Shown here: piece by piece, positions 1-7,400 of the stretch | Layout: the number at the start of each line of letters is the position of its first letter | Numbering within the stretch: position 1 is the stretch's first letter | Notes under the pieces: model-generated | Told to the model about the DNA's origin: nothing | What the model saw: the letters and a program-made list of their open reading frames with translations, nothing else | Database searches by the model: none | Translations under genes and position numbers: made by a program | Source of the DNA: an uncultured Gemmiger sp. | GTDB taxonomy: Bacteria; Bacillota; Clostridia; Oscillospirales; Ruminococcaceae | Length of the DNA stretch: 54,171 nucleotides | Direction: 5' to 3' | Assembly: GCA_944388215.1 (NCBI GenBank) | Contig: CALXHT010000013.1 | Coordinates: 1-54,171, forward strand

Positions 1-150
1 CGTTCCAGTGTGGTAGGAATATTTCCCAGTGCAGATGCCTACACCAGACTGGTTACTACTTACCTCATGGAATATGCAGAAGATTGGTCTGCCTCCAGGG
101 CATACCTCAGTGAACAATCTGTTCAGGCAATGTTGCGACCAGCAGCTTAA
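1..150 (+). CDS. IS256-family transposase, C-terminal end (partial)
   Basis: Read from base 1 in frame 1, this encodes about 49 residues ending in TAA at 148-150, including VVGIFPSADAYTRLVTTYL and YAEDWSASRAYLSE. This is the conserved C-terminus of mutator-type (IS256 family) DDE transposases, which cut and paste the element with 8-9 base target duplications. The rest of the gene lies left of the window. It runs opposite to the polysaccharide operon. The frame stays open to the normal end of the family, so the copy may be intact; this cannot be judged from here. Confidence 0.85.
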   Translation, partial: RSSVVGIFPSADAYTRLVTTYLMEYAEDWSASRAYLSEQSVQAMLRPAA

Positions 151-195
151 CTTCTTATTTTACAGGAACCCTTTTTGCGAACAATACTTGACGCG
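1..195 (+). mobile_element. Right end of an IS256-family insertion sequence
   Basis: The transposase stop is followed by a short AT-rich stretch with TTTTACAGG (159-167) and CTTGACG (188-194), the layout of an IS256-family right terminal repeat. Recognisable GlmM coding sequence begins at about 199 on the other strand, so the element ends between about 190 and 200. The left terminal repeat and the target duplication are outside the window, so the exact end is inferred. Confidence 0.6.
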
Positions 196-198
196 GGC

Positions 199-339
199 TG
201 CAGGCTCGTTGTTGCCGTTGCGCTCACGCAGTGCGTTGTAGTACCAGCCCAGAAAACGACCAACCTTGTAGGCGTGGTCAGCGGTCAACGTGATTCCAGC
301 TTCGCCACGGAAGCCATCAGTTCCAAAATACTTTCCCAT
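199..339 (-). pseudogene. glmM: Phosphoglucosamine mutase (GlmM-type) 5' stump, cut by IS256 element
   Basis: The first 45 or so residues match the N-terminus of GlmM ([15 protein letters not shown], then [10 protein letters not shown]), a phosphohexomutase that makes glucosamine-1-phosphate. The match stops near NGNNEPA, before the usual GKDTRRSS catalytic-serine region, and the frame runs into the insertion-sequence end and stops at 160. The ATG at 337-339 has a GAGGA site about 10 bases upstream; the TTG at 358-360 is an in-frame alternative. As the last gene of the polysaccharide operon it may have been a paralogue rather than the essential housekeeping glmM. The protein as present has no active site. 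Confidence 0.75.
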
Positions 340-379
340 TATAGTTTTTTCCTCATCCAAAGAGCGAATTAACGATTAT

Positions 380-474
380 ATGCTTTAGCCGAGAGGAAAC
401 TCTCGTTGCCTGCCATCCGCCATGAAGAGGCAGCATATTGGGATGGCGTAGCCATGTTTTGAGCATGGCTTAGT
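380..474 (-). ncRNA. Candidate structured RNA element, copy A (between gmhA and glmM stump)
   Basis: On the minus strand, right after the gmhA stop, three stems can be drawn: P1 GCCATG/CATGGC (464-469 with 451-456), P2 GCCATCC/GGATGGC (441-447 with 412-418), and P3 CGAGAG/CTCTCG (400-405 with 390-395). GCCT in the P2 loop (428-431) can pair with AGGC (408-411) to give a pseudoknot. The element ends in GGCTAAAGC. A second copy at 6081-6184 keeps the pairing with different stem sequences. I do not recognise the family. Its position in operon gaps suggests a cis-acting regulator such as a processive antitermination element. Confidence 0.6.
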
Positions 475-479
475 CATAA

Positions 480-1133
480 TCACGCAAAGAACCTATCTTC
501 CAATATCAGACACAGACAATGATAGATAGGCAGATGTAATTCCTGAATCATATAGGTTTCCGTCTGCGGAGCCTTGATGCACACATCGCTCATCTCCTTC
601 AGTTTACTATCCTTTGCTCCTGTCAGTCCAATGACCTTCATTCCCTTAGCATGTGCGGTTGTCGCCGCAAACAGCACATTTTTGCTATTGCCGCTGGTGG
701 AAATGCCAAGGAATACATCCCCGGATTTACCGTATCCATTGACCTGCTGTGCAAAGCAAAGCAGCGGTTCGCAGTCATTCATATAAGCCGTAGACAGGGC
801 AGGATGGCCATCCAGCGCAATAGCAGGAAGCGCCCCCTGCAGGTTTTCTGCTAGGACAGCACCGAGTTCCTGATTTTCCGCAACCAGCTTTTCAGCGAAA
901 TCAGTTTCAGGCTTACGGGGCAGCTTGAAGCCCTTCATCAGCTCACCAACGATATGCTCCGCATCTGCTGCAGAACCACCATTGCCAGCCACAAGAAGCT
1001 TGCCACCGTTCTCATAGGACTCCTCCAGCAAAAGGTATGCGGCAACAATATCATTCTTCGCCGATTCTAAAGAAGGGTATCGTTCTACCAACAAGTCGAT
1101 ATGTCTCATCAATCGGTTATCCAGTTCACGCAT
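480..1133 (-). CDS. gmhA: D-sedoheptulose 7-phosphate isomerase
   Basis: 217 residues, SIS-fold isomerase that converts sedoheptulose 7-phosphate to D-glycero-D-manno-heptose 7-phosphate, the first step to nucleotide-activated heptose. GNGGSAADAEH at residues 50-60 is the sugar-phosphate binding signature, and GISTSGNSKNVL with the C-terminal QELHLPIYH supply the other family motifs. The start lies 17 bases after the HddC-GmhB stop, so the genes are cotranscribed. With the kinase HddA at 14971-15972 it completes the GDP-heptose route in this cluster. DiaA-type SIS proteins are similar, but the neighbours argue for GmhA. Confidence 0.9.
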   Translation of the reverse strand: MRELDNRLMRHIDLLVERYPSLESAKNDIVAAYLLLEESYENGGKLLVAGNGGSAADAEHIVGELMKGFKLPRKPETDFAEKLVAENQELGAVLAENLQGALPAIALDGHPALSTAYMNDCEPLLCFAQQVNGYGKSGDVFLGISTSGNSKNVLFAATTAHAKGMKVIGLTGAKDSKLKEMSDVCIKAPQTETYMIQELHLPIYHCLCLILEDRFFA

Positions 1134-1149
1134 AGTAGTACTCCTCCTC

Positions 1150-2478
1150 TTATTTCAGGTACTGTTCTACAAAGTCCTTCAAAGACGATACCGTCACAGT
1201 TTGTCCGCAGGACTCAGAGCCAATCAAAGCAGTCTGACATCCGGCATTCTGACCCGCCTTGATATCATTTTCTCCATCGCCAATCATCCAAGACCGCGAC
1301 AGATCAATGTTAAAATCCCGTGCTGCATTCAGCAGCATTCCAGGTTTCGGTTTGCGGCAATCACAGTCAAACTTCAGTTCTGGGCGTTCCCCTTCATATC
1401 CCTTATGCGGATGGTGTGGGCAGAAGTAGATGGCATCCAGATATGCGCCTTCTTTGCCTAGAAGTGTCTCCATTTTGTTGTGAATCTCTTCGAGTTCTTC
1501 AAAGGACACTTCACCACGGGCAATCACAGGCTGATTCGTAACAACAATTGCCAGATAACCGGAGGCGTTGATCATTTTGATTGCATCTGCAACGCCGTCC
1601 ATCAACTCAAACTCGGCTATGTTCCGTAGGAAACCCACATATTTATTGATAGTGCCGTCTCGATCAAGGAACACCGCTTTCTGCTTGTTCTTCAAGTTCT
1701 TTCCGGAAACACGACCAGTCTTATAATCCTCGCATACAGAGTAATAGCGTTCAGGCGTACCCATGTCCTTCACATACTCAGGACTATCGTAGCAGAACAT
1801 CTTTCCGGTTCCTGCCAACGGCTTAAGAAGCTGCCGATCCAGGTCAACCTTGATGGGTTTTCCGTTCTCTCCCACAGTGCCAACCTTGTCCGCATCAATC
1901 CCAGAATGATCCAAAATGATTGGATTGATAATATGAAGTCCAGCATTGACACGATTACGATAGTATTCCGACCGTTCATCTTCCTTAGCTAGCCATTGCT
2001 CAACAGCTCCATTTTTATCAGCAATAATGAGTCCGCTATCGTAAGGATGGCTATTTGGATGCGTGAAAAGAGTAGCCAAACCGCCATGCTGCTTATGAAA
2101 AGCTACGAACCGATTGAAATCCACATCAAACACGGCATCCGCATTCAGCAGCAGAAAATCCGAATCCAACTTATCCTTGATTTTGAAAAGTGCACCGGCA
2201 TTACCCAGCGGTTCCTTCTCAAAATAGTATTCAATATGAAGGCCAAAGGGCTTTCCTGTTGCCGGAGATATACCCGAACCATCTCCGAAATAGTCCATGA
2301 TGATGTTTCCGAGATGAGAAACGGTCAAAATAATGTCTGTGAATCCTTGGTCACGCAGACACTCCAACTCATGTTCTAGAACAGGCTTTCCTTCAATTTT
2401 TATCATCGGCTTGGGGATGTCACTGGCAACAGAGGAAATCCGGGTGCCCCTGCCGCCTGCCATTATTACTGTTTTCAT
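1150..2478 (-). CDS. Fused heptose-1-P guanylyltransferase / heptose-1,7-bisphosphate phosphatase (HddC-GmhB)
   Basis: 442 residues with two enzymes in one chain. Residues 1 to about 245 form a nucleotidyltransferase (MAGGRGTRISS at 6-16, KPMIKIEGKP), as in HddC, which loads heptose-1-phosphate onto GMP. Residues about 265-442 form a GmhB-type HAD phosphatase: motif I FLDRDGTI at 270-277, TNQPVIARG, a zinc site CPHHPH (353) with CDC (372), and IGDGENDI. GmhB removes the 7-phosphate between the HddA and HddC steps, so the two fused reactions are consecutive. In the better known pathways these are separate proteins. GDP rather than ADP as the carrier is inferred from HddA in the same operon. 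Confidence 0.85.
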   Translation of the reverse strand: MKTVIMAGGRGTRISSVASDIPKPMIKIEGKPVLEHELECLRDQGFTDIILTVSHLGNIIMDYFGDGSGISPATGKPFGLHIEYYFEKEPLGNAGALFKIKDKLDSDFLLLNADAVFDVDFNRFVAFHKQHGGLATLFTHPNSHPYDSGLIIADKNGAVEQWLAKEDERSEYYRNRVNAGLHIINPIILDHSGIDADKVGTVGENGKPIKVDLDRQLLKPLAGTGKMFCYDSPEYVKDMGTPERYYSVCEDYKTGRVSGKNLKNKQKAVFLDRDGTINKYVGFLRNIAEFELMDGVADAIKMINASGYLAIVVTNQPVIARGEVSFEELEEIHNKMETLLGKEGAYLDAIYFCPHHPHKGYEGERPELKFDCDCRKPKPGMLLNAARDFNIDLSRSWMIGDGENDIKAGQNAGCQTALIGSESCGQTVTVSSLKDFVEQYLK

Positions 2479-2523
2479 CTCAGACCATCCTCACATCTCA
2501 AACTATTCTCGGTTGTCTCTGTT

Positions 2524-3132
2524 TCAAAATTTAAAAGTTTCCTTCAGCCCCAACCATTTTTGATCCTTATCACTCAGGTTCAGCGCAGCGCCATCTTCCA
2601 GAGTGTAACCTTCCGCGCTTGCGCTACCCTGATACTCTCCCTTCAGTTCGGGCCACTCAATACCAATCTCCGGGTCATTCCAAGCCATGCCGCCCTCATC
2701 ATTCGGATGCCAGAAGTCGTTGACCTTGTAGCAGAACTCAGCCTCATCGCTCAGAACAAGGAATCCATGAGCAAAGCCCTCTGGAATAAGGAACTGTTTC
2801 TTGTTCTCAGCCGACAGGGTAACACCGTACCACTTGCCATAGGTCTTAGAATTGCTTCTGAGGTCAACGGCAACATCAAACACAGTGCCGCGCACGGTGC
2901 GCACCAGCTTGCACTGCGGATACTGCTTTTGGAAATGCAGCCCACGCAGTACGCCCTTTGTAGACATGGACTGATTGTCCTGCACGAAGTGGATATCAAT
3001 GCCTGCTTCCTTCATATCTTTTTTGTTGTAGGTTTCCATGAAATAACCACGGGTGTCACCATGAACAGCGGGTTCAATCACACAAAGGCCCTCGATGCCG
3101 CCTACATTTTTCTCAACTTTAATCTGTCCCAT
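2524..3132 (-). CDS. rmlC: dTDP-4-dehydrorhamnose 3,5-epimerase
   Basis: 202 residues, cupin fold. It epimerises dTDP-4-keto-6-deoxyglucose at C3 and C5, the third step to dTDP-L-rhamnose. RGLHFQ at 63-68 contains the catalytic His, with the following KLVRTVRGTVFDVAVDLR strand pair and FAHGFLVLSDEAEF typical of RmlC. Length is slightly above the usual 180-190 residues. It is the last of a tight rmlA-B-D-C block (17 bases after rmlD), followed 46 bases later by the heptose genes. Confidence 0.95.
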   Translation of the reverse strand: MGQIKVEKNVGGIEGLCVIEPAVHGDTRGYFMETYNKKDMKEAGIDIHFVQDNQSMSTKGVLRGLHFQKQYPQCKLVRTVRGTVFDVAVDLRSNSKTYGKWYGVTLSAENKKQFLIPEGFAHGFLVLSDEAEFCYKVNDFWHPNDEGGMAWNDPEIGIEWPELKGEYQGSASAEGYTLEDGAALNLSDKDQKWLGLKETFKF

Positions 3133-3148
3133 TTTCCTCTATCTCCTC

Positions 3149-4063
3149 TTACTGCTCGATTTCCTTCAGGTAACGGCTCAGTGCGTCCTGCCAGGTCGGA
3201 AGCGGTGTGAAGCCAGCTTCCACCAGCTTGCTCTTATCCAAACGGCTGTTGAACGGACGAGCTGCCTTACTCAAACCATACTCTGCCGTGGTCACAGGCA
3301 AGACTTCCGTCTTATATCCAGCCTGACGGTAGATTTCCTTGGTGAAATCGTACCAGCTGATGTAACCACCCTCGTTAGTCGCATGGTAATATCCGTACTT
3401 CTCGGTTTCATTCATATCGACAAGCAGTCGAGCCAGATCATATGTATAGGTCGGTGTACCGATTTGGTCACTGACCACACGGACAGTATCATGGGTCTTG
3501 CCGACATTCAGCATGGTCTTGATGAAATTTTTACCGTTCAAGCCGAACACCCATGCAATGCGGACAATGAAATACTTCTCCAGCGTCTGGCTCACTGCCA
3601 GCTCACCTTCCAGTTTTGTCTGACCGTACACATTCAAAGGCTTGTAATCCTTGCAGTCCGGTTGCCAAGGCTCTGTGCCCTGACCGTCAAACACATAGTC
3701 CGTGCTGATATAGGTCATCTTGCAGTCCAACTTCTTGCAGACATCTGCAATGTTCTGAGTGCCGCCAGCATTGATGGCACGGACTTTTGCCACTTTATCG
3801 TCATCCTCTGCCATGTCCACAGCTGTCCATGCCGCACAGTGGATCACAGCGTCAGGATTCACTTCCGTGATAACTTTCTCAACAGCGTCCTTGTCCGTAA
3901 TATCCAGTGCAACATACGGAGCCTTCGTTACCGCAGTACCGTCTGCCACGCCGCTGTAGTTTTCCTGAATGTCAGAACCTACACCTTCATGACCACGCTT
4001 CAGCAGTTCGTTCATCACATCATGTCCCAGCTGACCGCCAACGCCTGTTATAAAAAACCTCAT
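3149..4063 (-). CDS. rmlD: dTDP-4-dehydrorhamnose reductase
   Basis: 304 residues, short-chain dehydrogenase/reductase. It reduces dTDP-4-keto-L-rhamnose to dTDP-L-rhamnose, the last step of the pathway. TGVGGQLGHDV near the N-terminus is the nucleotide-binding loop, STDYVFDGQG and VYGQTKLEGE carry the catalytic Ser/Thr and YxxxK residues. It sits between rmlB and rmlC with gaps of 20 and 16 bases, so it is translated from the same message. Confidence 0.95.
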   Translation of the reverse strand: MRFFITGVGGQLGHDVMNELLKRGHEGVGSDIQENYSGVADGTAVTKAPYVALDITDKDAVEKVITEVNPDAVIHCAAWTAVDMAEDDDKVAKVRAINAGGTQNIADVCKKLDCKMTYISTDYVFDGQGTEPWQPDCKDYKPLNVYGQTKLEGELAVSQTLEKYFIVRIAWVFGLNGKNFIKTMLNVGKTHDTVRVVSDQIGTPTYTYDLARLLVDMNETEKYGYYHATNEGGYISWYDFTKEIYRQAGYKTEVLPVTTAEYGLSKAARPFNSRLDKSKLVEAGFTPLPTWQDALSRYLKEIEQ

Positions 4064-4083
4064 ATCGACTCCTCCTCAGGCTT

Positions 4084-5103
4084 TTAGCGGTTACCGTACA
4101 TCTTTTCGTAGTAGTTCTGATACTCTCCGGAAATGATGGTTTTCCACCAATTCTGGTTGTCCAGATACCACTGGATGGTTTTCTTGATACCGTCAGCGAA
4201 CTTCGTCTCCGGCAGCCAGCCCAGCTCATTGTGAATCTTCGTCGGGTCGATGGCGTAGCGCAGGTCATGACCCTTGCGGTCGCCGACGTAGGTAATCAGG
4301 CTTTCCGGCTTTCCAAGCTCCTTGCAGATAATCTTCACAATGTCGATATTCTTCATTTCGTTATGACCGCCGACATTGTAGACCTCGCCCACACGTCCAT
4401 TGTGGATGATGAGATCGATTGCGCGGCAATGATCCTCGACATACAGCCAGTCGCGGACATTCTCGCCCGTGCCGTAAACCGGCAGAGGCTTATCCGCCAG
4501 CGCGTTGGCAATCATCAGCGGAATCAGCTTCTCCGGGAAGTGATACGGACCATAGTTGTTGGAGCAACGGGAGATGGTCACAGGAAGACCATAAGTACGG
4601 TGATAGGCCATCACTAGCAGGTCAGCACCGGCCTTGGAGCTGCTGTAAGGGGAACTGGTATGGATGGGAGTTTCCTCGGTGAAGAACAGTTCGGGCCGAT
4701 CCAAGGGCAGGTCACCGTACACTTCATCCGTAGAAACCTGATGGTAACGCTGAATACCATACTTCCGGCAAGCATCCATAAGGGTCGCCGTACCCAGAAT
4801 ATTGGTCTGGAGGAAAATACCGGGATCTTCGATAGAACGATCCACATGGCTCTCAGCAGCAAAGTTCACCACCATATCGGGGTGTTCTTCCTCAAACAGC
4901 TGATTAACACCCTCCCGGTCGCAGATGTCCAGCTTCACAAATCGGAAGTTCGGATTATCCATCACGGGAGCAAGGGTGGACAAATTGCCCGCATAGGTCA
5001 GCTTGTCCAGACACACAATCCGGTAGTTCGGATACTTGTTCAGCATATGGAACACAAAGTTGCTTCCAATAAATCCGGCACCGCCGGTTACGATAATGGT
5101 CAT
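4084..5103 (-). CDS. rmlB: dTDP-glucose 4,6-dehydratase
   Basis: 339 residues, extended SDR enzyme. It makes dTDP-4-keto-6-deoxy-D-glucose from dTDP-glucose, step two of rhamnose synthesis. [12 protein letters not shown] at residues 5-16 is the NAD-binding loop, STDEVYGDL carries the catalytic Thr-Asp-Glu, and [11 protein letters not shown] the YxxxK pair. Length is normal for the family. The start lies 18 bases past the rmlA stop. Confidence 0.95.
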   Translation of the reverse strand: MTIIVTGGAGFIGSNFVFHMLNKYPNYRIVCLDKLTYAGNLSTLAPVMDNPNFRFVKLDICDREGVNQLFEEEHPDMVVNFAAESHVDRSIEDPGIFLQTNILGTATLMDACRKYGIQRYHQVSTDEVYGDLPLDRPELFFTEETPIHTSSPYSSSKAGADLLVMAYHRTYGLPVTISRCSNNYGPYHFPEKLIPLMIANALADKPLPVYGTGENVRDWLYVEDHCRAIDLIIHNGRVGEVYNVGGHNEMKNIDIVKIICKELGKPESLITYVGDRKGHDLRYAIDPTKIHNELGWLPETKFADGIKKTIQWYLDNQNWWKTIISGEYQNYYEKMYGNR

Positions 5104-5121
5104 TTAATATTTACCCCTCTC

Positions 5122-6009
5122 TTAATATTTGATTTTCCCGTCTGCAACAGCCTTTAAGTGCATTCCGTAGGGACTTTTACCGTATCGGAATGCAGATTCC
5201 AGTAGCTTCTCTCTAGAAATCCAACTGTTCCGATATGCAATTTCCTCTGGTGCAGAAATCTTAATGCTCTGACGCTTCTCAATCATCTGAACAAAATCAG
5301 CAGCCTCTACCAAGCTATCCATCGTCCCGGTATCCAGCCAAGCAAATCCACGTCCCAAAAGCTGTACATCCAAAAGTTCTTCCTTTAAGTACATATCATT
5401 GAGCGTGGTAATTTCCAATTCACCACGAGCCGAGGGCTTTACTGCACTTGCTCTCTTGGATACGCCTGCAGGATAGAAATACAGGCCAGTAATAGCATAA
5501 TTGCTCTTCGGATTCTGGGGTTTTTCTTCAACAGAAATCACTTTGCCATTTTCGTCAAATTCAACGATTCCAAACCGTTCCGGATCGTTAACATAATATC
5601 CGAAGACAGTCGCCCTTTGTTCTTGTTCTGCATTCTTAACCGCTGCCTTGAGAATTCGGCTGAAGCCATTCCCGTAGAAAATATTATCACCCAGTACCAT
5701 TGCGCAGGCATCATCTCCGATGAAATCTTCACCAAGAATGAAAGCCTGAGCCAGTCCATCCGGACTGGGCTGTACCTTGTAAGAAAGGTGAACACCAAAC
5801 TGGTTTCCATCTCCCAGCAAAGCCTCAAAGCGAGGAGTATCCGTTGGCGTAGAAATAATCAGAATATCCTGAATTCCCGCCAACATCAGCGTGGACAAGG
5901 GGTAATAAATCATCGGTTTGTCATAAACCGGCAAAAGTTGTTTCGACGTCACCATCGTAAGCGGGTACAGCCGAGTGCCGGCTCCACCGGCAAGAATTAT
6001 ACCTTTCAT
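5122..6009 (-). CDS. rmlA: Glucose-1-phosphate thymidylyltransferase
   Basis: About 295 residues. It couples glucose-1-phosphate to dTTP, the entry step to dTDP-L-rhamnose. The N-terminus [18 protein letters not shown] is the nucleotide-binding signature; [18 protein letters not shown] and [13 protein letters not shown] are also typical. I chose the ATG at 6007-6009 because a GTGGAGGA Shine-Dalgarno site sits just upstream; a GTG four codons earlier is in frame but would overlap that site. A 185-base gap to wecB upstream carries structured RNA copy B. Confidence 0.95.
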   Translation of the reverse strand: MKGIILAGGAGTRLYPLTMVTSKQLLPVYDKPMIYYPLSTLMLAGIQDILIISTPTDTPRFEALLGDGNQFGVHLSYKVQPSPDGLAQAFILGEDFIGDDACAMVLGDNIFYGNGFSRILKAAVKNAEQEQRATVFGYYVNDPERFGIVEFDENGKVISVEEKPQNPKSNYAITGLYFYPAGVSKRASAVKPSARGELEITTLNDMYLKEELLDVQLLGRGFAWLDTGTMDSLVEAADFVQMIEKRQSIKISAPEEIAYRNSWISREKLLESAFRYGKSPYGMHLKAVADGKIKY

Positions 6010-6080
6010 GTTTTCCTCCACTTCTGACTTGTCAACATTTTATATATTTGTTTTGAAATACTTCTGTAACCGCATTTTGT

Positions 6081-6184
6081 GCTTTAGCCGTGTAAAAACA
6101 TCATTACTCCGTTGCCTACTGCTCGCCACATAGAGGCTGCACATCTGAGCAGCACAGCCATGTGCTTGGAGCACACAGCTAGTT
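6081..6184 (-). ncRNA. Candidate structured RNA element, copy B (between wecB and rmlA)
   Basis: Homologous in layout to copy A at 380-474. P1 is TGTGCT/AGCACA (6161-6166 with 6170-6175), P2 CTGCTC/GAGCAG (6119-6124 with 6147-6152), a weaker P3 uses GTAA/TTAC, and AGGC (6134-6137) can again pair with GCCT (6114-6117). The shared unpaired blocks are GCCTCT, AGGCAACG and GGCTAAAGC. Stem bases differ from copy A but stay complementary, which is what selection on RNA structure produces. It starts about 22 bases after the wecB stop and ends about 70 bases before rmlA. Confidence 0.6.
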
Positions 6185-6205
6185 CTATCGTGAAATAAGC
6201 GATTA

Positions 6206-7303
6206 TCAAAGCTTCTTCTCAAGAATAGAAGCAATCCGCTCACAGGCATGTCCATCGCCATACGGATTGCTTGCCTTGCTCATTGCCTCATACTCATCCT
6301 TATCAGACAGCAGACGGCTAAACTCTTTATAAATCGTTTCTTCTTCCGTGCCCACCAACTTCAGCGTACCTGCCGCAATACCTTCCGGGCGCTCCGTGGT
6401 ATCACGCATCACCAGAACAGGCTTGCCCAGAGAAGGGGCTTCCTCCTGAATTCCGCCAGAATCCGTCAGAATCAGGTAGCTGCGGCTCAGGAAGTTGTGG
6501 AAATCCAGTACATCCAGCGGTTCGATAATGTGTATGCAATCATCGTCCCCCAGATACTCGTTTGCGATTTCACGCACGACAGGATTCATGTGAATGGGAT
6601 AGATTGCCTTGACATCAGGATGCTCGTCCATGACACGGCGGATTGCCTTAAACATGTGGCGCATCGGCTCACCAAGGTTTTCACGGCGATGGGCAGTAAT
6701 CATGATCAGACGGCTGTCCTTTGCCCATTCCAGTTCAGGGTGCGTATAATTTTTCCGCACGGTTGTCTTCAAAGCATCAATAGCCGTATTTCCGGTAACA
6801 TAGATGCTGGCTGGATCTTTGCCCTCTTTCAGCAGATTCTGCTTAGAAAGCTCTGTGGGAGCAAAGTTGAATTTACTGATAATGGAAACTGCCTGACGGT
6901 TGAACTCCTCCGGATACGGGCTGTAGATATTGTAGGTGCGCAGACCAGCTTCTACATGGCCTACAGGAATCTGCATATAGAAGCAAGCCAATGCAGTCAC
7001 GAAGGTCGTGGATGTATCGCCGTGTACCAATACTACATCAGGTTTTTCCTTTTCCAGAACAGCCTTGATGCTATTCAAAATATTGGTAGTTACGTCGAAC
7101 AGCGTCTGCTTATCCTTCATGATGGACAGGTCATAATCCGGGGAAACATCAAATGCCTCAAGAACCATATCAAGCATCTGACGATGCTGGCCTGTCACAC
7201 AAACAACCGTTTCCATTTCTTCACGTTTCTTCAGTTCGTTAACAAGCGGACACATTTTAATTGCTTCCGGGCGAGTGCCGAAAACGAGCATTACTTTTTT
7301 CAT
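6206..7303 (-). CDS. wecB: UDP-N-acetylglucosamine 2-epimerase (non-hydrolysing)
   Basis: 365 residues, GT-B fold. It interconverts UDP-GlcNAc and UDP-ManNAc, so it supplies a ManNAc-type sugar to the glycan. FGTRPEAIKMCPL at the N-terminus, VHGDTSTTFVTAL, GHVEAGLRT and the C-terminal TDSGGIQEEAPSLGKP all belong to the family. No UDP-ManNAc dehydrogenase (WecC) is present in the window, so the product is probably used as ManNAc or finished elsewhere. Confidence 0.95.
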   Translation of the reverse strand: MKKVMLVFGTRPEAIKMCPLVNELKKREEMETVVCVTGQHRQMLDMVLEAFDVSPDYDLSIMKDKQTLFDVTTNILNSIKAVLEKEKPDVVLVHGDTSTTFVTALACFYMQIPVGHVEAGLRTYNIYSPYPEEFNRQAVSIISKFNFAPTELSKQNLLKEGKDPASIYVTGNTAIDALKTTVRKNYTHPELEWAKDSRLIMITAHRRENLGEPMRHMFKAIRRVMDEHPDVKAIYPIHMNPVVREIANEYLGDDDCIHIIEPLDVLDFHNFLSRSYLILTDSGGIQEEAPSLGKPVLVMRDTTERPEGIAAGTLKLVGTEEETIYKEFSRLLSDKDEYEAMSKASNPYGDGHACERIASILEKKL

Positions 7304-7400
7304 ACTAACTACCTTCCTAATGTCTTATGTAAATTTTAAAACATCCATTTTGACTTGTAATGTGTTCTATTTATAAAAATGAAAACACGAAGATCACTTA

